54,224 bases of DNA. It comes from Quadrisphaera granulorum (lineage in GTDB: Bacteria > Actinomycetota > Actinomycetes > Actinomycetales > Quadrisphaeraceae). How positions within the stretch are numbered: the first letter of the stretch is position 1; the number at the start of each line of letters is the position of its first letter. Below are positions 16,215 through 24,097 of this stretch, in pieces. The notes beneath the pieces are model-generated. The model made no database searches, had not been told where the DNA came from, and saw nothing but the letters and a program-made list of their open reading frames with translations. The stretch is from the NCBI RefSeq assembly GCF_003149145.1, contig NZ_QGDQ01000031.1, forward strand, positions 1 through 54,224. The letters run 5' to 3'. The position numbers and the translations under genes were made by a program.

Positions 16215-17993
16215 ATGGCCCCCCAAACCCCTCAGCGCGACGTCGATGTGGACGTCGACGTGGACGTCGATGTGGACGTCGTCGAGGCCTCGATCGCCGA
16301 CCTGCGCGCAGCGCTGCAGGACGGTCGCGCCACCGCCGTCTCGCTGGTCGAGGCCTATCTCGCCCGCATCGCGGCCTACGACGCCCCGGGTACCGAGACG
16401 GCGCTCAACGCGGTCGTCGTCCTCAACCCGGCCGCCCGCGACGAGGCGCGGGCCTCGGACGAGCGCCGGGCCAGGGGCGAGGCTCGAGGCCCGCTCGACG
16501 GCATCCCGTACACCGCCAAGGACAGCTACCTCGTGCGCGGGCTGACGGCGGCGGCGGGCAGCCCGGCGTTCGTCGACCTCGTGGCCCAGCGCGACGCCTT
16601 CACCATCGAGCGCCTGCGCGCCGCCGGAGCGATCTGCCTGGGCCTGACCAACATGCCGCCCATGGCCAACGGCGGCATGCAGCGCGGCGTCTACGGCCGC
16701 GCCGAGAGCCCGTACAGCGCGGACTGGCTCACCGCTCCCTTCGCCTCCGGCTCCTCCAACGGCTCGGGGACAGCGACGGCCGCGAGCTTCGCCGCCTTCG
16801 GCCTGGGGGAGGAGACCTGGTCCAGCGGCCGCGGCCCCGCCAGCAACAACGGCCTGGTCGCCTACACCCCCTCCCGCGGCGTCATCTCCACGCGGGGCAA
16901 CTGGCCGCTGGTGCCGACCATGGACGTCGTCGTCCCGCACACCCGTACCGTGGCCGACCTGCTGGAGGTGCTCGACGTCGTCGTCGCCGACGACGAGCAG
17001 ACCCGCGGTGACCTGTGGCGGTCGCAGCCCTGGGTGCCCATCCCCGCCGCGTCCGAGGTGCGGCCGCAGTCCTACGCGGCGCTGGCCGTCGACGACGCCG
17101 CCGACGACGCCGCCCGTGAGCTGCTGCGCGGCGTGCGCGTGGGCGTGCCGCGGATGTACGTCAACGCCGACACCGACGCGGGCACCGGCACGGGCATCGG
17201 CGGCCCCACCGGCGAGCGGATCGAGACCCGCGCCTCGGTGATCGCCCTGTGGGAGGCGGCGCGCGCCGATCTGGAGGCTGCGGGCGCCGAGGTGGTCGAG
17301 GTCGACTTCCCCGCGGTGTCGAACTACGAGGGCGACCGCGCCGGTGCTCCGACCATCGCCACTCGCGGTCTCGTGCCCGCTGACTTCCTGCGCCGAGAAT
17401 TGACCGACCTCGCCGCGTGGGCGTTCGAGGACTTCCTCGACGCCAACGGCGACCCGGCGCTGCGCACCCTCGCCGACGTCGACGGCGAGCGGATCTTCCC
17501 CCACCCTGAGGGCGCCCTGCCCGACCGCTACACCGGTTTCGACGACGACCTGCCCACGTACCCGCAGTGGGTGCGTGACCACCCGGGCGCCTCGTACACC
17601 GACGTCCCCGGCATCGCCGACGGGCTGCGCGGGCTGGAGGCCACCCGGAAGGCCGACCTCGAGGACTGGATGGACGGGCTCGGCCTGGCCGCCGTCGTCT
17701 TCCCCGCCGTGGCGGACGTCGGTCCGGCCACCGCTGACGTCGACGCGGCCGCTGCCGACGCCGCGTGGCGCAACGGCGTATGGGTGGCCAACGGCAACCT
17801 CGCGGTCCGCCACCTCGGCATCCCCACCGTGACAGTGCCGATGGGGGTCATGCACGACGCGGGCATGCCCGTGGGGCTGACGCTGGCCGGACGCGCCTAC
17901 GACGACACCCGCCTGCTGCGCCTGGCCGCTGCTTTCGAGGCCACGGGCTCGCGGCGCGTCGCGCCGCCCCGCACGCCGCCCCTGCGAGGATGA
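16215..17993 (+). CDS. Amidase-signature hydrolase with N-terminal Asp-Val repeat
   Basis: A 592-residue amidase-signature protein, about 100 longer than typical. ATG 16215 follows GAGAGG by 8 nt. Residues 9-22 are a run of seven Asp-Val pairs. The triad is present in altered form: Lys in GIPYTAKDSYL, cis-Ser in ASGSSNGSGTA, and the nucleophile in ETWSSGRGPASNN, where the usual GGSIR loop has become WSSGR. This matches the less-studied amidase clade that also occurs in fungi. Large insertions sit before the C-terminus (VPTMDVVV, PRMYVNADTD, GIPTVTVPMGVMHDAGMPVG). It diverges from agmatine deiminase and precedes an esterase and a PucR regulator; substrate unknown, nitrogen scavenging likely. 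Confidence 0.85.
   Translation: MAPQTPQRDVDVDVDVDVDVDVVEASIADLRAALQDGRATAVSLVEAYLARIAAYDAPGTETALNAVVVLNPAARDEARASDERRARGEARGPLDGIPYTAKDSYLVRGLTAAAGSPAFVDLVAQRDAFTIERLRAAGAICLGLTNMPPMANGGMQRGVYGRAESPYSADWLTAPFASGSSNGSGTATAASFAAFGLGEETWSSGRGPASNNGLVAYTPSRGVISTRGNWPLVPTMDVVVPHTRTVADLLEVLDVVVADDEQTRGDLWRSQPWVPIPAASEVRPQSYAALAVDDAADDAARELLRGVRVGVPRMYVNADTDAGTGTGIGGPTGERIETRASVIALWEAARADLEAAGAEVVEVDFPAVSNYEGDRAGAPTIATRGLVPADFLRRELTDLAAWAFEDFLDANGDPALRTLADVDGERIFPHPEGALPDRYTGFDDDLPTYPQWVRDHPGASYTDVPGIADGLRGLEATRKADLEDWMDGLGLAAVVFPAVADVGPATADVDAAAADAAWRNGVWVANGNLAVRHLGIPTVTVPMGVMHDAGMPVGLTLAGRAYDDTRLLRLAAAFEATGSRRVAPPRTPPLRG
16239..16280 (+). repeat. Asp-Val codon tandem repeat
   Basis: Fourteen alternating GAC/GAT and GTC/GTG codons, seven copies of a 6-bp unit, inside the amidase start. 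It encodes an acidic beta-prone tail preceding the first conserved helix. Copy number could vary by slippage. Confidence 0.9.
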
Positions 17994-18029
17994 CCGTTCC
18001 TCGTCCTGACCGAGCCAAGGCGGCCCCCG

Positions 18030-18983
18030 GTGGAGCGTCCCCGTTTCGATCCCGAGCTCCGAGCGGGCCTGGCCCTCGTGGGCGGTGTCTTCCCGCCCAC
18101 CGTCACGCCTGACCTCATCGACTTCATGCGCCGGTCCTACGCGTCACGGCCGCTGGTGGAGTCGCTGGCCGGTCGGTCGGTGACCTGCGAGGACGTCGTG
18201 GTCGAAGGGTTCGCGGGGGCTCCGGTCACCGTCTCGGTCCTGCGGAACCCCCGCATCACCGGGCCGCGCCCGGGGATGCTCTACGCCCACTCCGGCGGCA
18301 TGATCTTCGGTGACCGCTTCAGCGGGCTCGACCAGGTCTTCGACTGGGTCGAGCACCTGGGCCTGGTGGTCGTGACCCCAGAGTACCGGAGAGCTCCCGA
18401 GTACCCCGATCCGGTCCCTCGGGAGGACTGCTACGCCGCGCTGGAGTGGACAGCTGCCCACGCGGCAGACCTGGGCATCCGGCTCGACCGCCTTCTCGTC
18501 GGTGGTGCCAGCGCCGGCGGCGGCCTCGCCGCAGGTCTGGCCCTGGCCGCACGTGACCGCGGCGGCCCGGCGCTGTGCGGCCAGCTGCTCGACTTCCCGA
18601 TGCTCGACGACCGCGGCGTCACGGACTCCACGCGTGCCTTCGACGGCGTGGGCGTGTGGGACCGGGTCAGCAACGAGACCGGATGGACGGCGCTGCTGGG
18701 TGCGGCGGTCGGTGGGCCGGACGTGTCGCCGTACGCCGCGCCCGCCCGGGCGACCGACCTACGCCACCTGCCGCAGGCCTTCGTCAGCGTGGGCGAGGCC
18801 GAGATCTTCCGCGACGAGGCGGTGGCGTACGCGTCCGCGCTCTGGGGTGCCGGGGTCGACGCGGAGCTGCACGTCTGGCCCGGCGGTTTCCACGCCTTCG
18901 ACATCTTCGCGCCGCACACGGCGCTCGCCCGTTCGTTGGCATCCGTGCGAAACGCCTGGTTGGAACGGGTGGTCGGCGACTGA
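18030..18983 (+). CDS. HSL-family alpha/beta hydrolase (esterase)
   Basis: A 317-residue hydrolase of the hormone-sensitive-lipase family. It has the oxyanion motif YAHSGGMIFGDR (H-x-G-G type), VVTPEYRRAPEYPDP, the nucleophile elbow LVGGASAGGGLAAG about residue 155, an acidic residue in VGEAEIFRDEAV, and the His in WPGGFHAFD. This complete triad predicts an active carboxylesterase on short acyl esters. GTG 18030 is the start; AAGGCGG lies upstream. It follows the amidase by 36 bp and belongs to the same transcript, suggesting the pathway substrate carries both an ester and an amide bond or needs sequential hydrolysis (inference). Confidence 0.87.
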   Translation: MERPRFDPELRAGLALVGGVFPPTVTPDLIDFMRRSYASRPLVESLAGRSVTCEDVVVEGFAGAPVTVSVLRNPRITGPRPGMLYAHSGGMIFGDRFSGLDQVFDWVEHLGLVVVTPEYRRAPEYPDPVPREDCYAALEWTAAHAADLGIRLDRLLVGGASAGGGLAAGLALAARDRGGPALCGQLLDFPMLDDRGVTDSTRAFDGVGVWDRVSNETGWTALLGAAVGGPDVSPYAAPARATDLRHLPQAFVSVGEAEIFRDEAVAYASALWGAGVDAELHVWPGGFHAFDIFAPHTALARSLASVRNAWLERVVGD

Positions 18984-19024
18984 GCACCGCGTCTTCCCAG
19001 GGGAGGCCCGGTCATCATGTTTCG

Positions 19025-20221
19025 GTGCAGGACCTGCTAGGACGCCTCGAAGCGCTCGACCCCGACGCCAGCCACGGGCTGCGCGTCATCGCCTGTTTCG
19101 ACGAACTGCTGGTGGGCAACGTCGGCACGAGGGGGCTCCTGTCAGCCGCAGCGGCCATGGCCGGTTGCCCTGCCGGATTCCAGTTGGAGGGAACCTCGAC
19201 GTGCCTGCGGGTCGCCAGCACCGGCACGGTGCTGGAGTCCGCGCCGGCCCCGGAGGGAACGCGGGGTGTCGACGGCGTCCTCGTCTGGCTCGAGCGCGAC
19301 GGTTCACCCGGCGGACACGATGCGCTGATCCTCGAGCGGCTCGTGCTGGCACTGCGTATCCGTCACGGCCGGGGCCGGGCAGTTCTCGCAGAGCGGCGAC
19401 ACATGGCGGTGCTCCTGGACCGGGACGTGCCGGTGGCCTGCCGGCGGCAAGCTGCCAGCGCCTTGAGAATCCGGACCGACGGACGTCACCGCGTCGTGGT
19501 GGCGCCGCTGTTCGCCCAGTGGACCTCCCATCCCGTCGTCCCCGAGGACGTCGTCCCGACACCCCACGGGCCGCTGCACGTCCTCGTCGTCCCCGAGGGG
19601 CACGCCCCGATCCCCGCAACGCCCAGCGGCGCGAGCCAGCTGGTCGCCGTCGACGACCTCCCCCGCGCTCTACAGACCGCGATCACCGCGCTGCGGCTGT
19701 GGGACGCCGCCTACGGGCCGACCTCGCACGCGGAGCGATTCGGGGGTCTCCTCGAGCTGCTCGTCGACCTCCCCGAGGACGCCGACACGCGTGACGTGGA
19801 CCGGCTCGAGGCGCTCGCGGCGCTGCCCTGGGGCGCCTCGACCCTCGCGGCCCTGACCGAGGCCACATCGGTGCGCCACGCGGCACGGCTGGCCCACGTG
19901 CACCACAGCACCCTGCACGGGCGTCTGGAGGAGGTGGTCGAGGCGCTGGGCTTCGACCCGCTCGCGGGTCTGGGGAGGGCGCGCCTGAGCGTCGCGTGGT
20001 TGAGGTGGCGCCTGAGGCACTCCCGGGTGCTCGACCTGCCGGCTCCCCGGAGGGCGTCCGAGGCACCGACAGGTGTCGGACAGGCCTCGACGCAATGCCC
20101 GACGGGTGTCGGTACCGCTGTCCACTCACATCGGCCAGGCTCTCCACCGGCGATGTTGACGCCAAGGAACGAGCGCGGCGGACGAGGACGTGTGGTGCCA
20201 CCACGAACTCCGCGGTCGTGA
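19025..20221 (+). CDS. PucR-type helix-turn-helix regulator
   Basis: A 398-residue protein ending in a PucR-family C-terminal helix-turn-helix: ATSVRHAARLAHVHHSTLHG, then RLEEVVEALGFDPLAG and RLSVAWLRWRLR. The N-terminal two thirds resemble the sensory part of PucR/CdaR regulators but are divergent. These activators often control purine, ureide or amide nitrogen use, which fits the amidase/esterase genes upstream (41 bp). GTG 19025 is the first usable in-frame start after the esterase, though the GGGAGG site is about 19 nt away, so the start is uncertain. A tail of about 70 residues beyond the HTH is low-complexity and carries two PTGVG repeats. Confidence 0.75.
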   Translation: MQDLLGRLEALDPDASHGLRVIACFDELLVGNVGTRGLLSAAAAMAGCPAGFQLEGTSTCLRVASTGTVLESAPAPEGTRGVDGVLVWLERDGSPGGHDALILERLVLALRIRHGRGRAVLAERRHMAVLLDRDVPVACRRQAASALRIRTDGRHRVVVAPLFAQWTSHPVVPEDVVPTPHGPLHVLVVPEGHAPIPATPSGASQLVAVDDLPRALQTAITALRLWDAAYGPTSHAERFGGLLELLVDLPEDADTRDVDRLEALAALPWGASTLAALTEATSVRHAARLAHVHHSTLHGRLEEVVEALGFDPLAGLGRARLSVAWLRWRLRHSRVLDLPAPRRASEAPTGVGQASTQCPTGVGTAVHSHRPGSPPAMLTPRNERGGRGRVVPPRTPRS

Positions 20222-20282
20222 CCTGGTAGACCCGCCCCTCGACTGACCGGATCTGGTTCCCCCAACCCACCGGTCAGAGGCG

Positions 20283-20323
20283 CCGTCCCTGCGCCCGCCG
20301 TTTCGCGGCGGGCGCAGGGACGG
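20283..20323. terminator. Strong bidirectional hairpin between convergent operons
   Basis: Perfect 18-bp stem: CCGTCCCTGCGCCCGCCG (20283-20300), loop TTTCG, then the exact reverse complement (20306-20323). It lies between the pucR-type stop (20221) and the metZ stop (20338) and so can end both converging transcripts. No U-tract follows, as is common in actinobacteria. Confidence 0.85.
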
Positions 20324-20337
20324 ACGTCCGACAGCCC

Positions 20338-21576
20338 CTAGCGCGTCCCGGCGGCCGCGGCGAGCGCCGCGCTGACGTCGGCGACCAGGTCGGCTTCGTC
20401 CTCCAGCCCCACCGACAGCCGCACCGTGCCGTCGGTGATGCCCGCGGCGGCGCGTCCCTCCGGGCCCAGCCGCCGGTGTGTCGTGGTGGCCGGATGGGTG
20501 GCCAGCGACTTCGCGTCACCGAGGTTGTTGGAGATGTCCACCAGCTGCAGCGCGTCGAGGAAGGCGAAGGCGGCCGGCTTGCCCCCCGCCAGCTCGAGGG
20601 TCACCACGGAGCCGCCTCCGCTCATCTGCGCCCGGGCCAGCTCGTGCTGGGGGTGGGAGGGGAGCCACGGGTAGCGCACGGACGCCAGCTGCGCCCCGGC
20701 GCCCGAGCCCGAGTCGGCGAGGCCCTGCAGGTGCTCGGCCACGGCCAGCGCCGACGCGCTCATCCGCTGCACCCTCAGTTCCAGCGTGCCCAGTGACGAG
20801 GCGAGCACCCATGCGGTGAACGGGCTCATCGACGGGCCGGTGTGACGGATGAACGTCTCGAGGTCTTCCGCGGCCTTGCTCGCGAAGAACGCCTCGGTCC
20901 CCAGTACCGCACCACCGAGCGTGCGGCCCTGGCCGTCGAGGTGCTTGGTGGTCGAGTACACGACGACGTCGGCGCCGAGCTCCAGCGGCTTCTGCAGCAC
21001 CGGGGAGGCAAAGACGTTGTCGACGACGACGGTCGCGCCGGCGGCGTGCGCCAGCTGGCTCACCGCACGCACGTCGACGAGCTCCTGCGTGGGGTTGGAC
21101 GGCGTCTCGAAGAACACCGCCGTCGTCGGCCGGGAAAGGGCGCGCTCCCACTGGCCGAGGTCGGCAGCGTCGACGAACTCCACCTCCACGCCCCAGCGGG
21201 GGAGGAGCTCGTCGCAGATGACGTAACAGGAACCGAACAGCGCCCGCGAGGCCACCACCCGGTCACCGTGGCGCACCAGCGACTGCAACGCGGCGTACAC
21301 CGCGGCCATGCCGGTGGACGTCCCCCAGCACCCGGCAGCGCCCTCGATGAGGGCGAGCCTGTCCTGCACCACCTTCACGGTGGGGTTGCTGAACCGTGAG
21401 TAGACGAACCTGTCGTGCTCCCCGGCGAAGGCGGCTTCCGCCTCGGCTGCCGAGGAGTACACGAAGCCGCTGGTGAGGTAGAGCGCCTCGGCGGTCTCAT
21501 CGAAGCCGGAGCGGGCCAGACCTCCGCGCACCGCGCGCGTGGCCGGCCCCCAGCTCTGCTCGTCGAGGGCGGTCAC
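20338..21576 (-). CDS. metZ: O-succinylhomoserine sulfhydrylase (Cys/Met metabolism PLP enzyme)
   Basis: A 412-residue PLP enzyme of the Cys/Met gamma family, matching MetZ in length and sequence. It starts VTALDEQSWGPATRAVRGGL; other landmarks are FVYSRFSNPT, FFETPSNP, VVDNVFASP, the PLP lysine in YSTTKHLDGQGR, and the C-terminal RLSVGLED. MetZ makes homocysteine directly from O-succinyl- or O-acetylhomoserine and sulfide. GTG 21576 overlaps the rhodanese stop by 4 bp (GTGA). As the last gene of the sulfur operon, it would capture the sulfide or persulfide sulfur released by the upstream enzymes. Confidence 0.93.
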   Translation of the reverse strand: MTALDEQSWGPATRAVRGGLARSGFDETAEALYLTSGFVYSSAAEAEAAFAGEHDRFVYSRFSNPTVKVVQDRLALIEGAAGCWGTSTGMAAVYAALQSLVRHGDRVVASRALFGSCYVICDELLPRWGVEVEFVDAADLGQWERALSRPTTAVFFETPSNPTQELVDVRAVSQLAHAAGATVVVDNVFASPVLQKPLELGADVVVYSTTKHLDGQGRTLGGAVLGTEAFFASKAAEDLETFIRHTGPSMSPFTAWVLASSLGTLELRVQRMSASALAVAEHLQGLADSGSGAGAQLASVRYPWLPSHPQHELARAQMSGGGSVVTLELAGGKPAAFAFLDALQLVDISNNLGDAKSLATHPATTTHRRLGPEGRAAAGITDGTVRLSVGLEDEADLVADVSAALAAAAGTR

Positions 21577-21983
21577 GGCTGGCTCCAGGGCAGCCCGTCG
21601 GCGCGCCACCCGACGGCACCGCGGTGCCCGTCGACGGTGGGGCCCTCGAAGCCGTCGAGCACGTTGAACGCCCGCGACCAGCCCGCGTCGGCGGCCGCGT
21701 CGGAGGCACCGACCGACCGCACCCCCGAGCGGCACAGGAACAGCACCGGGACGTCCCGGTCGGGGACGGCGGCCGCGAGCTCGTCGAGGAACCGCGGGTT
21801 CCGCTGCCCGTCCGGGTAGTCGTTCCACTCCAGGAGCACGGGCTGCTTGCCCAGACCGGCGAGGTCTGGCACCCCGACGAAGGTCCACTCGGCCCGGGTG
21901 CGCACGTCGACGAGCACGGCGCCCGGCTCGGTGGTCAGCACGTCCCACGCCTCGCGCGGCGTGACGTCACCGGCGCGGCTCAC
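21573..21983 (-). CDS. Rhodanese-like sulfurtransferase
   Basis: A 136-residue single-domain rhodanese. It has the N-terminal VDVRTRAEW motif and the active-site loop LCRSGVRSVGA with the persulfide-forming cysteine about residue 85, then a C-terminal VLDGFEGP segment. The six-residue loop suits sulfane-sulfur transfer. Rhodaneses fused or adjacent to MetZ are known partners that feed sulfur to it. Start GTG 21983 overlaps the DUF1737 gene by 4 bp, and its stop overlaps metZ by 4 bp, implying coupled translation in a fixed ratio. Confidence 0.9.
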   Translation of the reverse strand: MSRAGDVTPREAWDVLTTEPGAVLVDVRTRAEWTFVGVPDLAGLGKQPVLLEWNDYPDGQRNPRFLDELAAAVPDRDVPVLFLCRSGVRSVGASDAAADAGWSRAFNVLDGFEGPTVDGHRGAVGWRADGLPWSQP

Positions 21984-22210
21984 GGCTGCACCTCGTGAAG
22001 GACCGCGGGAAGCACCACGGCCTGAGCGGTGACAGGCTTGGTCCCGTCGAAGGTGATGGCGGGCGAGCCGTGCAGCACGTACCCCTGCGCCAACGCGGCG
22101 CTGACCTTCTCGCAGAAGGCACGGTCGTCGGTGCCGGTGAGCAGGCGGTAGCGCAGCAGACCACCCATCTCCGCTCCGGTCTGGGCTCCCTGGTCCGCTG
22201 GTGTCGTCAC
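21980..22210 (-). CDS. DUF1737-containing small protein
   Basis: A 76-residue protein whose core LLRYRLLTGTDDRAFCEKVS then AALAQGYVLHGSPAITFDG matches the DUF1737 family (short proteins or domains with an 'RLLTG...F...V...L..GW.LHG' pattern). Function unknown. It has one cysteine (FCEKV). GTG 22210 has AGGAG 6-7 nt upstream. It lies 28 bp after the FAD-oxidase gene and overlaps the rhodanese by 4 bp; its position between rhodanese and oxidase suggests a role in sulfur transfer or as an enzyme subunit (inference). Confidence 0.78.
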   Translation of the reverse strand: MTTPADQGAQTGAEMGGLLRYRLLTGTDDRAFCEKVSAALAQGYVLHGSPAITFDGTKPVTAQAVVLPAVLHEVQP

Positions 22211-22238
22211 GAGGTCTCCTCGAGGTTCTTCTGGATCT

Positions 22239-23666
22239 TCAGAGCGTTGTGTGCGGGTTCAGGATCCCCGATGGGTCCAGCACGGCCTTCAGCTGGTGCT
22301 GCAACTCCACCACGTCGGGCCCGAGCTCGCGGGCGGCATGCTCCCGTTTGAGCGAACCGACCCCGTGCTCCCCGGTGACCGTGCCGCCCAGGCGCAGCGC
22401 GAGGTCGAAGACCGCGTCGGCGGCGGCGAGCACCTGCGGCGGCAGCGGTGCCTCGTCCTGTCCCTCTCCGGAACCACCGGGGACGGCGATGAGCGGGTGC
22501 AGGTTGCCGTCGGCGGCGTGTGCCAGCACGTAGATCTCGGTGCCGGTCTGCGCGGCGATGCCCTGCACGCCTTCCACTGCCTCGGCCAGGCGTGACAGTG
22601 GCACCGCGATGTCCTCGATGAGCACGCGCCCGCGCCGTTCGACGGCCGGCAGCGCGGCGCGGCGGGCGGTGAGCAGCTGCTCGGCGCGTGCCGCGTCGTC
22701 GGTGGCTTCGACGGTCAGCGCCAGGGGCGTGAGCACCGCTGCGAGCCGGTCCAGCTCCCCGCGGGCAGCGGCCGAGGACGAGCCGTCGGTCTGCGCCACG
22801 AGCACCGCGCCGGACGGCCCCGTGGCCACCTGCAGCGCGGTGCCCGCGAGGGCGTCGATGGCGCCGAGCGTGGCGCCGTCCACCAGCTCCAGCACCAGGG
22901 GTCGCACGCCTGAGGACACGACGGCGCTGGCCGCCGCGGCGGCCGCCGCCACGCTGGTGAACGTCGCGAGCGCCGTGGCCACCGCCGCCGGCCGGGGGAG
23001 CAGCCGCAGCGTCGCGCCGACGACGACGCCGAGGGTGCCCTCGGACCCGGTGAACAGGCCGACCAGGTCGTACCCGGTGACGCCCTTGAGGGTGCGTCGC
23101 CCGACGTGGATGAGCCGCCCGTCGGCCAGAACGACGTCGAGCGCGAGCACGGCTTCGCGTGTGACGCCGTGCTTGGCGCCGCGCAGGCCGCCGGCGTTGG
23201 TGGCGATGTTGCCGCCGATGGTGCTGATGCCGACGCTGCCCGGGTCGGGCGCGTACATGAGGCCGTGCTCGGCCGCCGCCGCGTCGAGCGCGGCGGTGAC
23301 GACACCGGCCTCGACGACGGCCACCTGGTCGACGGGGTCGACCTCGACGATCCGGTCCAGCCTCGACAGGTCCAGCACCACCACACCTGCGCCCGCGGTG
23401 GCCGCTCCCGCCAGGCCGCTGCCCGCCCCGCGCACCACCAGCGGCGTGCGCGTGGCGGAGCACCACCGGGCGGTGTGCTGGACCTCGGCGACGCTGCGGG
23501 CGCGCACGACGACGGCGGGGTCGCCCGGCGCGGGCACCCCCGACCTGTCGCGGCGCGCGGCCTGCAGCGCCGTGGGCTCGACGGACCAGTCGCTGAGATC
23601 GGCGACCAGCCCGTCGACGAGCGATGTGTCGACCCCCGCCTCGACCCCGGTGGTCGTGCTCGTCAC
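22239..23666 (-). CDS. FAD-linked 2-hydroxyacid oxidase/dehydrogenase, GlcD type
   Basis: A 475-residue FAD_binding_4 oxidoreductase. It has the PP-loop region TPLVVRGAGSGLAGAATAG, the FAD segment DPGSVGISTIGGNIATNAGG, KHGVTREAVLALDVVLADG and TGSEGTLGVVVGATLRL. The C-terminal domain shows AHAADGNLHP and TGEHGVGSLKRE, with the catalytic/metal histidines. This is the family of glycolate oxidase GlcD and D-lactate/D-2-hydroxyglutarate dehydrogenases, which oxidise 2-hydroxyacids to 2-oxoacids. GTG 23666 overlaps the upstream rhodanese by 4 bp. In this operon a thio-substituted hydroxyacid such as mercaptolactate or sulfolactate is an attractive but untested substrate. Confidence 0.88.
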   Translation of the reverse strand: MTSTTTGVEAGVDTSLVDGLVADLSDWSVEPTALQAARRDRSGVPAPGDPAVVVRARSVAEVQHTARWCSATRTPLVVRGAGSGLAGAATAGAGVVVLDLSRLDRIVEVDPVDQVAVVEAGVVTAALDAAAAEHGLMYAPDPGSVGISTIGGNIATNAGGLRGAKHGVTREAVLALDVVLADGRLIHVGRRTLKGVTGYDLVGLFTGSEGTLGVVVGATLRLLPRPAAVATALATFTSVAAAAAAASAVVSSGVRPLVLELVDGATLGAIDALAGTALQVATGPSGAVLVAQTDGSSSAAARGELDRLAAVLTPLALTVEATDDAARAEQLLTARRAALPAVERRGRVLIEDIAVPLSRLAEAVEGVQGIAAQTGTEIYVLAHAADGNLHPLIAVPGGSGEGQDEAPLPPQVLAAADAVFDLALRLGGTVTGEHGVGSLKREHAARELGPDVVELQHQLKAVLDPSGILNPHTTL

Positions 23667-24097
23667 GCAGCGCCCTCGGCGCGTGTGTCGGTGCTGTCCT
23701 CGGTACCGGGCGTCGTGGGCAGGCCGGCCGCCTTCCACGCGGGGTAGCCGCCGGCGACGTGCACCAGCGCGGTGTAGCCGATGGCGGCCAGCGCCTCGAC
23801 CACCGGCGTCGAGCCGGCCTCGGAGCCGCAGATGACGACGACGGGGGCGTCCGTCGCGGCCAGCGTGGGGACGACCTCGGCCGCGGTGGGCTTGTCGACG
23901 ACGACGGCCTGCGGCAGCTCGCCGTGCTTCTCGCGGTAGCCCGCGGAGCGGACGTCGACGAGGAGCGCGCCGCCCGCGACGGCGGCTCCGGCGATGGCCG
24001 GGGGCACGAGCGGCACGGTCGGCGCGCTGGGCTCGGTGGCTGTGGTGTCGAAGTCGGTGCTGCTGGTGCTGGGAGTGGTGCTCGTCGTCGTGGTCAT
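23663..24097 (-). CDS. Rhodanese-like sulfurtransferase, second copy
   Basis: A 144-residue protein with a Thr/Ser-rich N-terminal tail of about 35 residues and one rhodanese domain: LLVDVRSAGYREKHGELP, then VVVICGSEAGSTPVVEAL with the putative active cysteine (loop CGSEAGS), and ending HVAGGYPAWKAAGLP. The loop differs from that of the other rhodanese (CRSGVRS), so the two are probably not redundant. ATG 24097 overlaps the ketopantoate-reductase-like stop by 4 bp, and its stop overlaps the FAD oxidase by 4 bp. Confidence 0.87.
   Translation of the reverse strand: MTTTTSTTPSTSSTDFDTTATEPSAPTVPLVPPAIAGAAVAGGALLVDVRSAGYREKHGELPQAVVVDKPTAAEVVPTLAATDAPVVVICGSEAGSTPVVEALAAIGYTALVHVAGGYPAWKAAGLPTTPGTEDSTDTRAEGAA

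Noticed and set aside
14388-17855. A minus-strand reading frame open for more than 1100 codons across the TetR, deiminase and amidase genes
   Set aside because: It is the TetR frame extended through GC-rich antisense sequence; only its last 208 codons show homology and codon structure, and it overlaps two well-supported genes in other frames.
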